In this document: positions 50,593-60,047 of the stretch, piece after piece
Numbering within the stretch: position 1 is the stretch's first letter
Layout: each line of letters opens with the position of its first letter
Assembly: GCA_947588605.1 (NCBI GenBank)
Contig: CANPYK010000007.1
Coordinates: 32,290 to 96,289 of the forward strand
Direction: 5' to 3'
DNA from: an uncultured Oscillospiraceae bacterium
Lineage (GTDB): Bacteria > Bacillota > Clostridia > Oscillospirales > Oscillospiraceae
Length of the DNA stretch: 64,000 nt
Program-made: the position numbers and the translations under genes
Notes under the pieces: model-generated
What the model saw: only the letters and a program-made list of their open reading frames with translations
What the model was told of the DNA's origin: nothing
Database searches by the model: none

Positions 50593-51741
50593 CTAACGCC
50601 CTCCCCGCTTCAAAAGCGACCCATAATACCGCAGGGCGGGCCGCAGGTCCCGCCACTCCCACACGCCGTCGGCTGTCCGGGGGTCGAAGAAGGCCCCCAC
50701 GGCGCCCAGGGCGCGTTTTTTCTGTCCGGCCTTCCAGTAGCCCGCCGCCGCCAGGAGGTCCGAGGCGGTGAAGGCCATGCGCTTGCCGGTTTTGGCCCCG
50801 GCGGCGTCCTCCGGGAGGGACTTGTCCGGGTTGCCCCGGTCCCAGGCAAGGCGGAACCACTCCCGGCTGAACCCGGCCTTGGCCGCCCGCGTCAGGGGGT
50901 AGGTGCCCCAGACCCGGGGGTTGACCTCCAAAAGCCGGGGCTTCCCCTCGCTGTCCCGCTTGAATTCCGCCATAAAGAGCCCGGAAAACCCGGTCCGCGC
51001 CGCCAGGGCGGCGGCGTAGGCGGTGAGATCCTCGTCCTCCACGGCCTCACAGCAGCTGGAGGGCCCGCCGGTGACGGGGTACTCCCGGACGCGCCGGTGG
51101 CAGATGCTCCGCCGGACATGGCCGTTCTCGGCGAGGACCGAGCACCCCAGCCCGTCGCCGGGGAGGTATTGCTGGCAGAGGGGCTCCTCGCCGGTGAGCG
51201 CCGTAAACCGCGCCCGCGCCGCCGCCAGCTCCGCCGGGTCCCGGCAGATGCGGTAGCGCTCCGAGGCCGTGATGCCGAATTTCTCCCCGCACCGGGGCTT
51301 CACCACGCAGGGAAACTCCGCCGTCTCCGGCGTGTACGCCTCCGGCACGGGAATGTGGAGCTCCCGGGCAAGCTCCGCCACGGCCTCCTTGTCGTTGAGG
51401 GTATCGAGGGCGGCCCTGTCCGGCAGCAGCGTCCCCGCCACATTTTCGAACCGTTGGGCGTTTTCGGGTTCGGTCAGCACGGCCAGGGTGGCCGCGCCCA
51501 CCGGCAGGAGGGCGGGCTTTTCCCCCTCGGCCTCATAGAGCTCCCGGCACAGGTCATAAAGGGCGTCGGCGTACCCCTCCGACGGGAGGGCGCGGGCCTC
51601 GGCGCAGTACCGGGAGGCGAACCCCACCGCCGCGCCCTGCCCTGCCCGCTCACAGCAGACCACGCGCACATTTTGTTCCCCCAGGTCCCGAATGACCGCC
51701 AGGGCCATGCGGTAGTGGACGTCGGTCACAACGGCGGTCAT
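50593..51741 (-). CDS. ATP-grasp enzyme
   Basis: 382 residues. N-terminal Rossmann-like part (TDVHYRMALAVIRDLGEQNV, in parts), then an ATP-grasp domain with CVVKPRCGEKFGI (ATP Lys) and the metal site FMAEFKRDSEGKPRLLEVNPRVWGT (quoted ends: FMAEFKRD and LLEVNPRVWG). Ligates a carboxylate to an amine or thiol. Similar proteins occur in carbamoyl-phosphate-synthase-like and cell-wall-decorating pathways. ATG 51741 follows AGAGGTG. Confidence 0.85.
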   Translation of the reverse strand: MTAVVTDVHYRMALAVIRDLGEQNVRVVCCERAGQGAAVGFASRYCAEARALPSEGYADALYDLCRELYEAEGEKPALLPVGAATLAVLTEPENAQRFENVAGTLLPDRAALDTLNDKEAVAELARELHIPVPEAYTPETAEFPCVVKPRCGEKFGITASERYRICRDPAELAAARARFTALTGEEPLCQQYLPGDGLGCSVLAENGHVRRSICHRRVREYPVTGGPSSCCEAVEDEDLTAYAAALAARTGFSGLFMAEFKRDSEGKPRLLEVNPRVWGTYPLTRAAKAGFSREWFRLAWDRGNPDKSLPEDAAGAKTGKRMAFTASDLLAAAGYWKAGQKKRALGAVGAFFDPRTADGVWEWRDLRPALRYYGSLLKRGGR

Positions 51742-51771
51742 AGCGGCACCTCTTTTCACGTCTTTTGCCCC

Positions 51772-51800
51772 ATTCTACCACACCCCGCCCTCCATTTCAA
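51772..51800 (-). promoter_or_regulatory. Promoter of the ATP-grasp/PHP/deacetylase operon
   Basis: TTGAAA and TAGAAT with a 17-bp spacer on the minus strand, 31 bp upstream of the start. Confidence 0.7.
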
Positions 51801-51834
51801 CCCAAAAGAGGAACGGAGCCCCATACTGCACAAT

Positions 51835-51861
51835 GAGCCGTCTACCACAAGCAGACGGCTC
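51835..51861. terminator. Hairpin copy flanking FA4 (left)
   Basis: 27-bp hairpin GAGCCGTCT...GACGGCTC, one mismatch from 52063-52089. The pair brackets FA4 like the pair around FA1. Confidence 0.7.
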
Positions 51862-52062
51862 AGCCTGTCGAAAAAGGCCTGCGGCCTTTTCCGACAAAGG
51901 GGAACGTGCGAAACCCCTGGCCTGAATTCCGCGGAATTCAGGCCAGGGGTTTCTGCTGTCACGCTGCGCGCGCCGCAAGCGGCACACTTGCGTGACAAAA
52001 GGTATTTTTTCCGACGTACATGCCGCCGGAAAAAATGCTCGCTGAGAGTTTTTTGACAAACA
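51862..52062 (-). repeat. Palindromic element FA4 (long form, 201 bp)
   Basis: Minus-strand copy with all modules: hairpin alpha, middle module, a 42-bp perfect palindrome (21-bp arms, AAACCCCTGGCCTGAATTCC and complement) with tip TCCGCGGA, linker CGCACGTTCCCCTTTG and hairpin delta with a G-T wobble. Compared with FA2 the palindrome arms differ outside GAATTC but remain fully paired. Confidence 0.8.
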
Positions 52063-52089
52063 GAGCCGTCTGCCACAAGCAGACGGCTC
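52063..52089 (-). terminator. Terminator-like hairpin of the DUF4349 gene (right flank of FA4)
   Basis: GAGCCGTCTG/CAGACGGCTC stem, 22 bp after the stop at 52111. On the minus strand it is followed only by TGTTTGTC, so termination may be moderate. Confidence 0.65.
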
Positions 52090-52110
52090 TGTGTTTCCTG
52101 TTGAGGGGGA

Positions 52111-53079
52111 TCAGTCCTTCTCCTGCTCGAACGCCGCGTCCAGGGCGTTGGCTCTGGCGCGCCTGCGGCGGCGGGAGCGGAGGATGAGGAGGAGGACGAC
52201 GGCGAGGACGGCGATGACCGGGACGAGGATGGGGAGGGCGATGACCAGGTCCTTGAAGGCGGTCTTGAAGAAGTCCCCCACGGCCTCCACGGTATCCATG
52301 AAGCCGTCGCCGATCTGCTGCCAGTAGGTGCGGTGGGGCTCCTCCCGCTTGGTGTACGCCTCCACCTCCCGGACCGTCAGGTTCACGGTGGAGTAGTCCA
52401 CCTCGGTCTGCCAATTGCGCAGGGTGGACTCCAGGGACTCGATCTGATAGCGCACCTCGGAAAGGCGCGACTCGATCTCGATCATCTCCCCCACCGTCTC
52501 GCACCGTGCCAGCATGTCGAGGAGCCGCTCCTGCTCGATGCCGTAGGCGTCCCGGCGGGCCTGGGTGTCGTAGAACTGGGCGGTGATGTTCTCGGCGCGG
52601 CTGGAGAGGTTCACCACGCTGCCCACGGCGTCCAGGCCCTCGGTCATCTCGGCGAAGCGCTGGGCGGGCACGCGGATGACGTACCGGGCCGTGCGGTAGA
52701 CCGTGCTGCCGTAGGTGCGGTCGGCATAGCTCAGGTCGGAGACGTTGGTGGATTCAAAAAATGCCCCGTAGGCCCCGACCATGTCCTCCACAGCCCGGAC
52801 GGACGCCTCGAAGTCCATGGTTTCCACCGTCACGTCGGCGGTGTAGATCATCTTCTCGCTTAAGGTCGTGGGCTTTTGGGTCCCGGTCAGGGACTCAAGG
52901 CCCGGCGCCTCCTCACCGCTCCACTCCCCCGGTTTTTCCGTGGCCGGTTCCGTGCCATAACCGCCGGCAACGTTGACGTCGAAGGCTTCGTCGCCCACCG
53001 CCCCCTTGGCGGCGCAGGCCCCCAGGGCCAGCGCCAGGACAAGGGCCAGGGCCAAGAATGTCATCCGTCTCTTTTTCAT
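52111..53079 (-). CDS. DUF4349 lipoprotein
   Basis: 322 residues. Lipobox LALGACA near residue 20; a beta domain and coiled coil (MIYTADVTVETMDFEASVRAVE in parts; MLARCETVGEMIEIESRLSEV) typical for DUF4349; a C-terminal membrane helix (about 282-305) and basic tail. So it is attached by lipid at one end and by a helix at the other. Function unknown; perhaps a mechanical or envelope sensor. ATG 53079 is chosen for its ribosome site. Confidence 0.85.
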   Translation of the reverse strand: MKKRRMTFLALALVLALALGACAAKGAVGDEAFDVNVAGGYGTEPATEKPGEWSGEEAPGLESLTGTQKPTTLSEKMIYTADVTVETMDFEASVRAVEDMVGAYGAFFESTNVSDLSYADRTYGSTVYRTARYVIRVPAQRFAEMTEGLDAVGSVVNLSSRAENITAQFYDTQARRDAYGIEQERLLDMLARCETVGEMIEIESRLSEVRYQIESLESTLRNWQTEVDYSTVNLTVREVEAYTKREEPHRTYWQQIGDGFMDTVEAVGDFFKTAFKDLVIALPILVPVIAVLAVVLLLILRSRRRRRARANALDAAFEQEKD

Positions 53080-53161
53080 AGGGTCCACCCGTCCTTTCCG
53101 TATGGTCTATACGGTTTAGACGGATAAAGCGCGGGAAAAGTTCCCGTTTTCGGGGAATCTT

Positions 53162-54418
53162 TTAAAAATCAGCGGTAAAAGCCCCCTCCAGCTCCTCCTC
53201 GATCTCCATGAGCCGGTTATATTTCGCCGTGCGCTCGCCCCGGCTGGGGGCGCCGGTCTTGATGAAGGGGGCGCTGACGGCCACGGCGAGGTCGGCGATG
53301 GTGGTGTCCGGCGTCTCGCCGGAGCGGTGGGAAATAATAGGGACATACCCGGCCCGCTTCGCCGTCTCCACGGCGTCAAAGGTGCCGGAGAGAGTGCCGA
53401 TCTGGTTCATTTTGATGAGGACGGCGTTCCCGGCCCCCAGCTCCACGCCCTTTTCGATACGTTTGGCGTTGGTGACGAAGAGGTCGTCCCCCACAAGCCG
53501 CACCCGCTTTCCCAGCCGCGCCGTGAGCTCCGCCCAGCCGTCCCAGTCCTCCTCGCCAAGGCCGTCCTCGATGGAGAGGATGGGGTAGCGGTCGCACCAG
53601 CTCTCCCACCGGTCGATGAGCGCACCGGCGGTGAGCTTTTCCCGGCGTTTTGGGAGGAAATAGCCGTCCTCGGCCTGCCACTCGCTGGCGGCGGCGTCGA
53701 TGGCGAACATGAACTCCCGCCCCGGCTCAAAGCCGGCGCTTTGTACCGCCTCAGAGAGGGCCCGCAGGGCCGCCTCGTCGCTCTCCAGCTCCGGGGCGAA
53801 GCCGCCCTCGTCCCCCACGCCGGGGGATTTGACGAGTTTGCCCAGCGCGTGGAAGACCTCCGCGCACCAGCGCACGCCCTCGGAGAGTGTGGGCGCGCCC
53901 ACGGGGACGATCATGAACTCCTGCACGTCCACCTGATTGCCGGCGTGGGCCCCGCCGTTTAAGACGTTCATCATGGGCACGGGCAGCCGCCCGGCCCCCG
54001 CGCCGCCCAGGTACTCCCACAGCGGCAGGCCGGCGCTGACCGCCGCCGCCCGCGCCGCCGCCACGGAGGCGGCCAGCACCGCGTTGGCCCCCAGGCGGGA
54101 GAGGTTCTCCGTCCCGTCCAGGTCCCGAAGGACGCGGTCGATTTGCCGCTGGGCAAAGGCGTCGACGCCCCGAAGCGCCCGGCAGATCTCGCCGTTCACC
54201 GCCTCCACCGCCCCCAGGACCCCGCGCCCGCCATAGCGGCCCGCGTCCCCGTCCCGGCGCTCCCACGCCTCGAAGCTCCCCGTGGACGCCCCCGACGGCA
54301 CCGCGGCCACCCCCACGGCCCCGTCCTCCAGCGTCACCCGCGCCTCCACCGTAGGATTTCCCCGCGAGTCCAATATCTCCCGCCCGCGCATGTCGCAGAT
54401 CGCAACGAATTTTTCCAT
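53162..54418 (-). CDS. eno: Enolase (divergent)
   Basis: 418 residues; interconverts 2-phosphoglycerate and phosphoenolpyruvate. Active-site segments [39 protein letters not shown] and [15 protein letters not shown] are intact. Some normally strict stretches differ: [15 protein letters not shown] for GASTGEFEA-ELRDG, and [12 protein letters not shown] for HADNNVDFQEFM. It may be a second or fast-evolving enolase. 82 bp upstream of the DUF4349 gene. Confidence 0.92.
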   Translation of the reverse strand: MEKFVAICDMRGREILDSRGNPTVEARVTLEDGAVGVAAVPSGASTGSFEAWERRDGDAGRYGGRGVLGAVEAVNGEICRALRGVDAFAQRQIDRVLRDLDGTENLSRLGANAVLAASVAAARAAAVSAGLPLWEYLGGAGAGRLPVPMMNVLNGGAHAGNQVDVQEFMIVPVGAPTLSEGVRWCAEVFHALGKLVKSPGVGDEGGFAPELESDEAALRALSEAVQSAGFEPGREFMFAIDAAASEWQAEDGYFLPKRREKLTAGALIDRWESWCDRYPILSIEDGLGEEDWDGWAELTARLGKRVRLVGDDLFVTNAKRIEKGVELGAGNAVLIKMNQIGTLSGTFDAVETAKRAGYVPIISHRSGETPDTTIADLAVAVSAPFIKTGAPSRGERTAKYNRLMEIEEELEGAFTADF

Positions 54419-54439
54419 ATGCTTCCTCCTGAGATGGTT

Positions 54440-55130
54440 TGGGGTTAGTATGCCCAGGGGAGGGGCGGGTATGCGGGGCGGGTGCGGTTTTTAACCTCCC
54501 CCCTGGGGGAGGTGGCGCGAAGCGCCGGAAGGGTTCCCCTGTCCTAGCCTTCCCCGCAAGGCGGGGAAGGTGGCGCCCGCAGGCGCCGGATGAGGTGCGT
54601 GCGTTCATCGCAGCCGCCCAAGGCCCTTCGGCTCCCACCTCACCCCTCCCCCTCCCCGCCCTGCGGGGAGGGCTCTGAGACGGAGGCGGGTGCGGGTTGT
54701 CGATACCACTCTGTCATCCCACGCTCGCTTCCCCCCTGCCCCCCTCCTACGAGGAGGGGGCTCCGAGACGGAGGCGGGTGCGTATTTTCGGAAGCGTTCC
54801 GTCACGCAACGTGGCACGGGCGGGTTTGGAACCCGCCCCTACATTTTCCCAGGTTGTCTTCGATCCCCGCCGTAGGGGCCGCCTCTCTTGGCGGCCCGCG
54901 TTTTTATGACCTCCAATAGCAATTGAATGGGATAAACTTCCAAATCCTCTGTAGGGGCGGACCCATGTGTCCGCCCGTGCGCGGTTGCGTGACGGGAACG
55001 GGAACGATAAAACGGGAAATGCCGGTCAACGGGGGAAAGGGCCAACCTGGGCGGCGGCCCGTACGGCGTTGTTCGGGACGGGTCAATAGACGAAGGGCGG
55101 GTCGCCGAGACGGCGACCCCTACGGTGTAT
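54440..55130. repeat. Palindrome cluster R6
   Basis: Modules CCTCCCCCTGGGGGAGG (about 54497-54513), GGCGCGAAGCGCC, CCTTCCCCGCAAGGCGGGGAAGG (about 54547-54569), GGCGCCCGCAGGCGCC, CCTCCCCGCCCTGCGGGGAGGG (about 54651-54672), CCCCTCCTACGAGGAGGGGG (about 54742-54761), CGGGTTTGGAACCCG and GGGTCGCCGAGACGGCGACCC (about 55099-55119). No gene is seen in the 760-bp gap. Confidence 0.75.
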
Positions 55131-55182
55131 ATTGCAAACCAGCAAAATAATCGCACCACCCCCGCCGCCTTTGAATGCCTGT

Positions 55183-56466
55183 TTACACCACCTTCACGAT
55201 CCCGTACCTCGCCGCCAGGAGGGCCCAGTTTTGGTCGAAGCGGCGCATGATGTTCCAGTAGCCGACGCCGAGGAGGGCGAATTCGTCGGTGAGGGACAGC
55301 TTGGCCTCCACGCTGCGCACGTCCTCGAACCAAACGATGTGCTTTTTTCCGGCGGCGTAATACTCGAAGTACGGCGACTGGGCCGTCTCGTCGAAGCGGA
55401 TCTCCGCGCCGTAGCGGGCGGCGCGGAGGACGGCGCCCTGGTTGCCGATGTTCTCCGCCCGGGAGACGCCCTGCTCGTAAGGGAGCGTCCAGTCGTAGCC
55501 GTAATTGGGCACGCCCATGAGGATCTTGGCGGTGGGGATCGCGCTCACGGCGTACCGCACCACCCGCCGCACCTGGTCTAAGGGCGCCACCGCCATAGGC
55601 GGGCCGTAGGTGTAGCCCCACTCATAGGTCATGAGCAGCACCCGGTCCACGATGGAGCCGATGGCGGGGTAGTCGTGGGCCTCGTAGAGAAGGCCCTGCT
55701 GGGAGGCGCTGGTCTTTGGGGCCAGGTCCGCGCTGACGGTGAAGCCCCGGGGGCGCATGATCTCCACGGCGCGGCGCAGGAAATTCTGATACCCCTCCGC
55801 GTCCTCCGGGGCGATGTACTCAAAGTCCATGTCCACGCCCACGTAGCCCTTCTTCTCCATGACCCCGGCGAGGTTGGTGAGCACCGTGGTCTGGAGCGCC
55901 TCGTCGGCGAAGAGCCGGGAGGCCCGGGCGGTGGAGAAGCCGCCGGACTCGTCAAGGCTGGAGAAGACGAGGATGGGCGCGGTATTGACCTCGTAGGCCC
56001 GGGCAATGAGGGCAGTATCGCCCTCGGCGGGGATGAGCGCCCCCGTCTCCCGGAAGCCGTAGGTGAAGATGGCAAGGTAGGTGAGGTACGGCAGGGCCCT
56101 TTGGAGCGTGGCGCGGGCGATACTGGGGTAGGCGTAGCCCAGGGTGACGATGTCCCGGAGTTTGCCGCCCTGGAAGCGCACGGTGAGCTGCTGGCCGGGG
56201 CGGATGACGGTATTGCCGATGAGCTCCGGGTTATTTTGCAAAAGCTCCACCACGGTGATGCCGTACCGGCGGGCGATGGACCAGAGCGTATCCCCCGTTT
56301 GCACCGTGTGGACGACACTGGGGAGCGTCACGATGAGCGCCTGGCCCACCACCAGGGCCTGGTCGGCGGCAAGGCCGTTGTCGGCGCGAAGGCGCGATAC
56401 CGACGTGCCGTACCGCCGGGCGATGGACCAGAGCGTGTCGCCCCGGCGGACGATGTGTATGAGCAT
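55183..56466 (-). CDS. LysM-GH18 hydrolase (SleL/YaaH type)
   Basis: 427 residues. Two LysM repeats (IHIVRRGDTLWSIARRYG, residues about 2-48, and VHTVQTGDTLWSIARRYG, about 53-98) and a GH18 barrel (about 105-427) with the catalytic YVGVDMDFEYI (DxxDxDxE). No signal peptide, as in spore-cortex N-acetylglucosaminidases made in the mother cell. ATG 56466 follows GGAGGG. This points to a spore former, though vegetative use is possible. Confidence 0.9.
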   Translation of the reverse strand: MLIHIVRRGDTLWSIARRYGTSVSRLRADNGLAADQALVVGQALIVTLPSVVHTVQTGDTLWSIARRYGITVVELLQNNPELIGNTVIRPGQQLTVRFQGGKLRDIVTLGYAYPSIARATLQRALPYLTYLAIFTYGFRETGALIPAEGDTALIARAYEVNTAPILVFSSLDESGGFSTARASRLFADEALQTTVLTNLAGVMEKKGYVGVDMDFEYIAPEDAEGYQNFLRRAVEIMRPRGFTVSADLAPKTSASQQGLLYEAHDYPAIGSIVDRVLLMTYEWGYTYGPPMAVAPLDQVRRVVRYAVSAIPTAKILMGVPNYGYDWTLPYEQGVSRAENIGNQGAVLRAARYGAEIRFDETAQSPYFEYYAAGKKHIVWFEDVRSVEAKLSLTDEFALLGVGYWNIMRRFDQNWALLAARYGIVKVV

Positions 56467-56485
56467 ATGGATCCCTCCTCGGTCC

Positions 56486-56514
56486 AATATACGGCCCGGT
56501 TTTCCGTTTGTTCA
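56486..56514 (-). promoter_or_regulatory. Promoter of the LysM-GH18 gene
   Basis: TGAACA and TATATT with a 17-bp spacer on the minus strand, back to back with the YfhO promoter. Confidence 0.6.
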
Positions 56515-56525
56515 CATTCTTTTTC

Positions 56526-56554
56526 TTTACCGGGCGGGAAAACCGTGATACAAT
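56526..56554 (+). promoter_or_regulatory. Promoter of the YfhO gene
   Basis: TTTACC and TACAAT with a 17-bp spacer. Confidence 0.7.
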
Positions 56555-56583
56555 AGGGGCAATTGTGACAACGGAGGCGCGTC

Positions 56584-59394
56584 ATGAACCGTCCGGCAGT
56601 AAAAAAGAGAAAACCAAACAATCTGGCCCTGGCCTTCGCCATTCCGCTGGTGGGGATGCTGATCTTCATGGCCGTTCGCACTTTTGAGCCCTTCGGGGAC
56701 CTCACCATGCTCTACTCCGATATGTACTACCAGTATTTCCCTTTCTTCGTGGCGTTCCGTGGGGCGCTCCGGAAGGGGACGGGGCTTTTATATAACTGGA
56801 GCGTGGGGATGGGCGTGGACTATCTGGGCCTCATCTCCTACTACCTGGCCTCCCCCCTCAACCTGCTGTCGGTCCTGGTGCCGGAGGGGTGGCTGCTCAA
56901 GTATTTCGCCCTTCTCGTGCCCCTGAAGCTGGGGCTGGCGGGGCTCTTTTTCGCCCTCTTTCTCAAGAAGATTTTTGGGCGCGACGACTTCTCCATCGCC
57001 CTCTTCGGGAGCTTTTACGCCCTGTGCGCCTGGGCCCTGGGGTACCAGTGGAACGTGATGTGGCTGGACACCTTCGCCCTCCTGCCCCTGGTGGCGCTGG
57101 GGACGGTGGCGCTTTTGCGGGACAAAAAATTCTTCCTCTACACCGTCACGCTCTTTCTATCCGTCTACGCCAACTACTACATCGGCTTTTTCACCTGCAT
57201 CTTTGTGTTCCTCTCCTTCTTCTGCTATGAGATCTGCCGCTTTCGGGGATTCAAGCGGCTGCTTGCGGATCTTGTCCGCATCGGCTTCTTCTCCGTCCTC
57301 GCCATCGGCATGACGGCTATTTTGGAGCTTCCCGCGTTGGCGGCCCTCCAGAACACCTACTCCAGCGTCAACAACTTCCCCGAGGGCTTCACCCTGAACA
57401 TCGCCGACGAGAACACCTGGCGGGGACTGCTCTCCGCCATGCGCACCGTGGCGGGGAACATGGCCGGCGGGGTGGAGACGACCTTCATGGAGGGCCTTCC
57501 CAACCTCTACTGCGGCGTGGGGACCGTCCTTCTGGCCTTCCTTTTCCTCACCTCCGGGGAGGTGAAGGTCCGGGACAAGATCTGCTCGGTGCTGCTGCTC
57601 CTCTTCTTCATGGTCAGCTTCATCATCCGCAAGCTCGACTACATCTGGCACGGGTTCCACTTCACCAACATGATCCCCTATCGGTTCAGCTTCCTCTTCA
57701 GCTTCGTGCTCCTCTATATGGCCTACCGGGCCTACCTTATGCGGGAGCGGTTCCGGCTTTGGCAGATCGGCGTTGCCGGCCTTCTGGCGCTGTTGATCCT
57801 CGCCGCCGGGGAGCATCAGGGGGACCCGGTGTTCGTCGCCTATAATCTGGGGTTCTTCATCCTCTACGTCGGCGTCCTCCTGGCCTACGTGCTCCTGCAA
57901 AGCCCCGGCCGGGAGGAGCCCGAGGCCGCCGAGGCGGACGAAGCGGCTGAGGCTGTGGAGACGGTCGAGCCGGCCGGGGATGCCGGGGACGGGGCCGTGG
58001 AGGGACCGGCGGAGGAGCCGGAGGCGGAGCCCGGGCCGGGCCCCGAGGTCCTGCGGTTCCTGGAAAGGCGCCGGCGCATCACCTCCGCCGTGCTCCTGGC
58101 GGTCATGGGGGTGGAGATCGCCGCGAACATCGCCAATTTCGGCCGCTTTTTCCCCGGCACCGACGTCTCCGCCTACCCCCGGGGCAAGGAGAACACCGTC
58201 GCCGCCGTGGCGGCCATGAAGGAGCTGGAGGCGGACACGCCCTTCTACCGGGCGGAGACCTCCCACTCCCAGGCCCTCAACGACGGGGCGCTCCTGGGCT
58301 ACAACGGCATCTCCACCTTCACAAGCTCCGCCAACGTCCGGGTGACCAACTTCATGCGGGCTTTGGGCTACGGGGCCCAGGACAATTATAACCGCTACTA
58401 CTTTGAGGAGAGCTCCCCCGTCTCCAGCCTGTTCCTGGACCTCAAATACATGATCGAGCGAGAGGGGATCGTCAAGGAAAACGACTACTTCTCCCCGGTG
58501 CGGACCTTCGGGAACGTGACGCTCCTTCAAAATAACGCCTATCTCCCCCTGGGCTTCCTGGCGGAGAGTGAGCTGGGCGAGGTGGAATTTGACCTCACGG
58601 CCGACCCCTTCCTCTTCCAGAACGGCCTGCTCACCGCCGCCTCCGGCGTGGAGGACCCCGTCTGGCATCTCGCCCCCACCACCGGCCTTGCCATTGATTC
58701 CACCGGCGGGGTGGAGCTCACCCCCTACCCCGCCAGCCGCTACGCCTACTACACCTGCGGAGGCGAGGCCGGCGCGGTCACCTTCACCTACATCGCCGAC
58801 AGGGCGGGGCTTTTCTGCGTCCATCTGAACCTCTCGGCGCGCAACAGCTTCCGCCTTTACAAAAACGACGTGGAGCTGGCCAACGAGACGTATTCCCTGC
58901 CCCAAATGATGTCCGTGGCCCAAGTGGAGCCGGGGGACGAGGTCAGGATCCGGATGTCCTGCGGCGCCAATACCCGCGGCTCCATGACCGTCAAGGCCGC
59001 CATTCTGGACGGCGAGGTCTTCGACCGGGCCTACGGCGTCCTGTCCGCCTCCACGCTGGAGCTCACCGCCTTTGACACCACAAGCTTCGAGGGCGTCGCC
59101 GACTGCGACCGGGACGGCCTTCTCTACATAAGCGTGGCCGATGACGGCAACTGGCGCGCCCAGGTGGACGGGGAGGACACAGAGCCCGTGCTGGTGGGCG
59201 ATTGCATGATGGCCCTGCCCGTCACCGCGGGCCTGCACACCGTCTCCTTCCGCTACGAAAACCGTGCCTTCTCGATAGGCTGGAAAATAACCCTCGCCAG
59301 CGCCGCCCTCTTCCTCGCCGTCTCATACCTTACCTACCGGCCAAAGCTGAAGCTGAAACAGGGGAAGCACCAGAAGGGCGGACGGAAAGGGTAA
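56584..59394 (+). CDS. YfhO-family membrane glycosyltransferase
   Basis: 936 residues. Many membrane helices in the first 430 residues with the GT-C-like loop MLYSDMYYQYFPFF (about 40-53), which carries the catalytic Asp region of YfhO, then an acidic linker (about 440-485, EAEPGPGPE), two more helices and a large extracellular beta domain, and a final helix (about 895-915). YfhO proteins add sugars to lipoteichoic acid or lipids in Firmicutes. Donor and acceptor are unknown. Confidence 0.9.
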   Translation: MNRPAVKKRKPNNLALAFAIPLVGMLIFMAVRTFEPFGDLTMLYSDMYYQYFPFFVAFRGALRKGTGLLYNWSVGMGVDYLGLISYYLASPLNLLSVLVPEGWLLKYFALLVPLKLGLAGLFFALFLKKIFGRDDFSIALFGSFYALCAWALGYQWNVMWLDTFALLPLVALGTVALLRDKKFFLYTVTLFLSVYANYYIGFFTCIFVFLSFFCYEICRFRGFKRLLADLVRIGFFSVLAIGMTAILELPALAALQNTYSSVNNFPEGFTLNIADENTWRGLLSAMRTVAGNMAGGVETTFMEGLPNLYCGVGTVLLAFLFLTSGEVKVRDKICSVLLLLFFMVSFIIRKLDYIWHGFHFTNMIPYRFSFLFSFVLLYMAYRAYLMRERFRLWQIGVAGLLALLILAAGEHQGDPVFVAYNLGFFILYVGVLLAYVLLQSPGREEPEAAEADEAAEAVETVEPAGDAGDGAVEGPAEEPEAEPGPGPEVLRFLERRRRITSAVLLAVMGVEIAANIANFGRFFPGTDVSAYPRGKENTVAAVAAMKELEADTPFYRAETSHSQALNDGALLGYNGISTFTSSANVRVTNFMRALGYGAQDNYNRYYFEESSPVSSLFLDLKYMIEREGIVKENDYFSPVRTFGNVTLLQNNAYLPLGFLAESELGEVEFDLTADPFLFQNGLLTAASGVEDPVWHLAPTTGLAIDSTGGVELTPYPASRYAYYTCGGEAGAVTFTYIADRAGLFCVHLNLSARNSFRLYKNDVELANETYSLPQMMSVAQVEPGDEVRIRMSCGANTRGSMTVKAAILDGEVFDRAYGVLSASTLELTAFDTTSFEGVADCDRDGLLYISVADDGNWRAQVDGEDTEPVLVGDCMMALPVTAGLHTVSFRYENRAFSIGWKITLASAALFLAVSYLTYRPKLKLKQGKHQKGGRKG

Positions 59395-59399
59395 GTCAT

Positions 59400-60000
59400 C
59401 TCCGGCCGCCGATACCGTTCTCACGTCCCACGCTCGCTTCCCCCCTGCCCCCCTCCTACGAGGAGGGGGCTTAAAAAAGGTTTGCGGCTTCGCCGCAGAT
59501 TTGATTTGCCCGCTGCGGCGGGGACGAGGGACGGAGGAACGGGCGGGTTTGGAACCCGCCCCTACCAAAAAGGTTTTGCGCCGCTTTGCGGCGCAATTTT
59601 TATATAAACGCGGCGCAAAGCGCCGCAACCTTATTCCCCCGACCCCTTTTTCGGAAAAAGGGGTGCCGCCGCAGCGGCGGGGTATTCGAGCCTTCGTCCC
59701 TCGTCCTAGCCTTCCCCACAAAGTGGGGAAGGTGGCGCCCGCAGGCGCCGGATGAGGTGCGTGCGTTCATCGAAGCCAGTTGCAGTCCTTCGGCTCCCAC
59801 CTCACCCCTCCCCCTCCATCTCCGCGCTAAGAGCCGCCGCTTCGCGGCGGTTGCGCTACGAAACGCGCCTGCGGGCGCAGCCGCCCCGCGGGGAGGGCTC
59901 TAAATTGGGGGTGGGTGCGCTCATTTGGGCGGTCGGATAGACGGAACCACCCCGGCGCTTCGCGCCACCCCGACCTTGGAGGGGCAAATGGACACGCGCA
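59400..60000. repeat. Palindrome cluster R7 with nested element
   Basis: Modules CCCCTCCTACGAGGAGGGGG (about 59450-59469), GCGGCTTCGCCGC, CGGGTTTGGAACCCG, TTGCGCCGC.TTGCGGCGCAA (about 59576-59595), CCCCTTTTTCGGAAAAAGGGG (about 59642-59662), CTTCCCCACAAAGTGGGGAAG (59710-59730), GGCGCCCGCAGGCGCC. A about 73-bp element (59816-59889) interrupts the CCTCCCCGC-type hairpin; it is the reverse complement of the element at 48280-48352. Confidence 0.75.
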
Positions 60001-60047
60001 AACCTTTTCCCCGCCGGCGCGTAGGATGGGGGGAAGGAAGTGATATT

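Noticed and set aside
57157..59238. A 693-codon open frame opposite the YfhO gene
   Set aside because: Low-complexity, charged and Gly/His-rich translation with no ribosome site; the plus strand has a full membrane protein with a promoter.
59925..60047. Upstream extension of the small amidase
   Set aside because: The extension translates repeat DNA; the ATG at 60048 has a GGAAGG ribosome site and family homology starts there.
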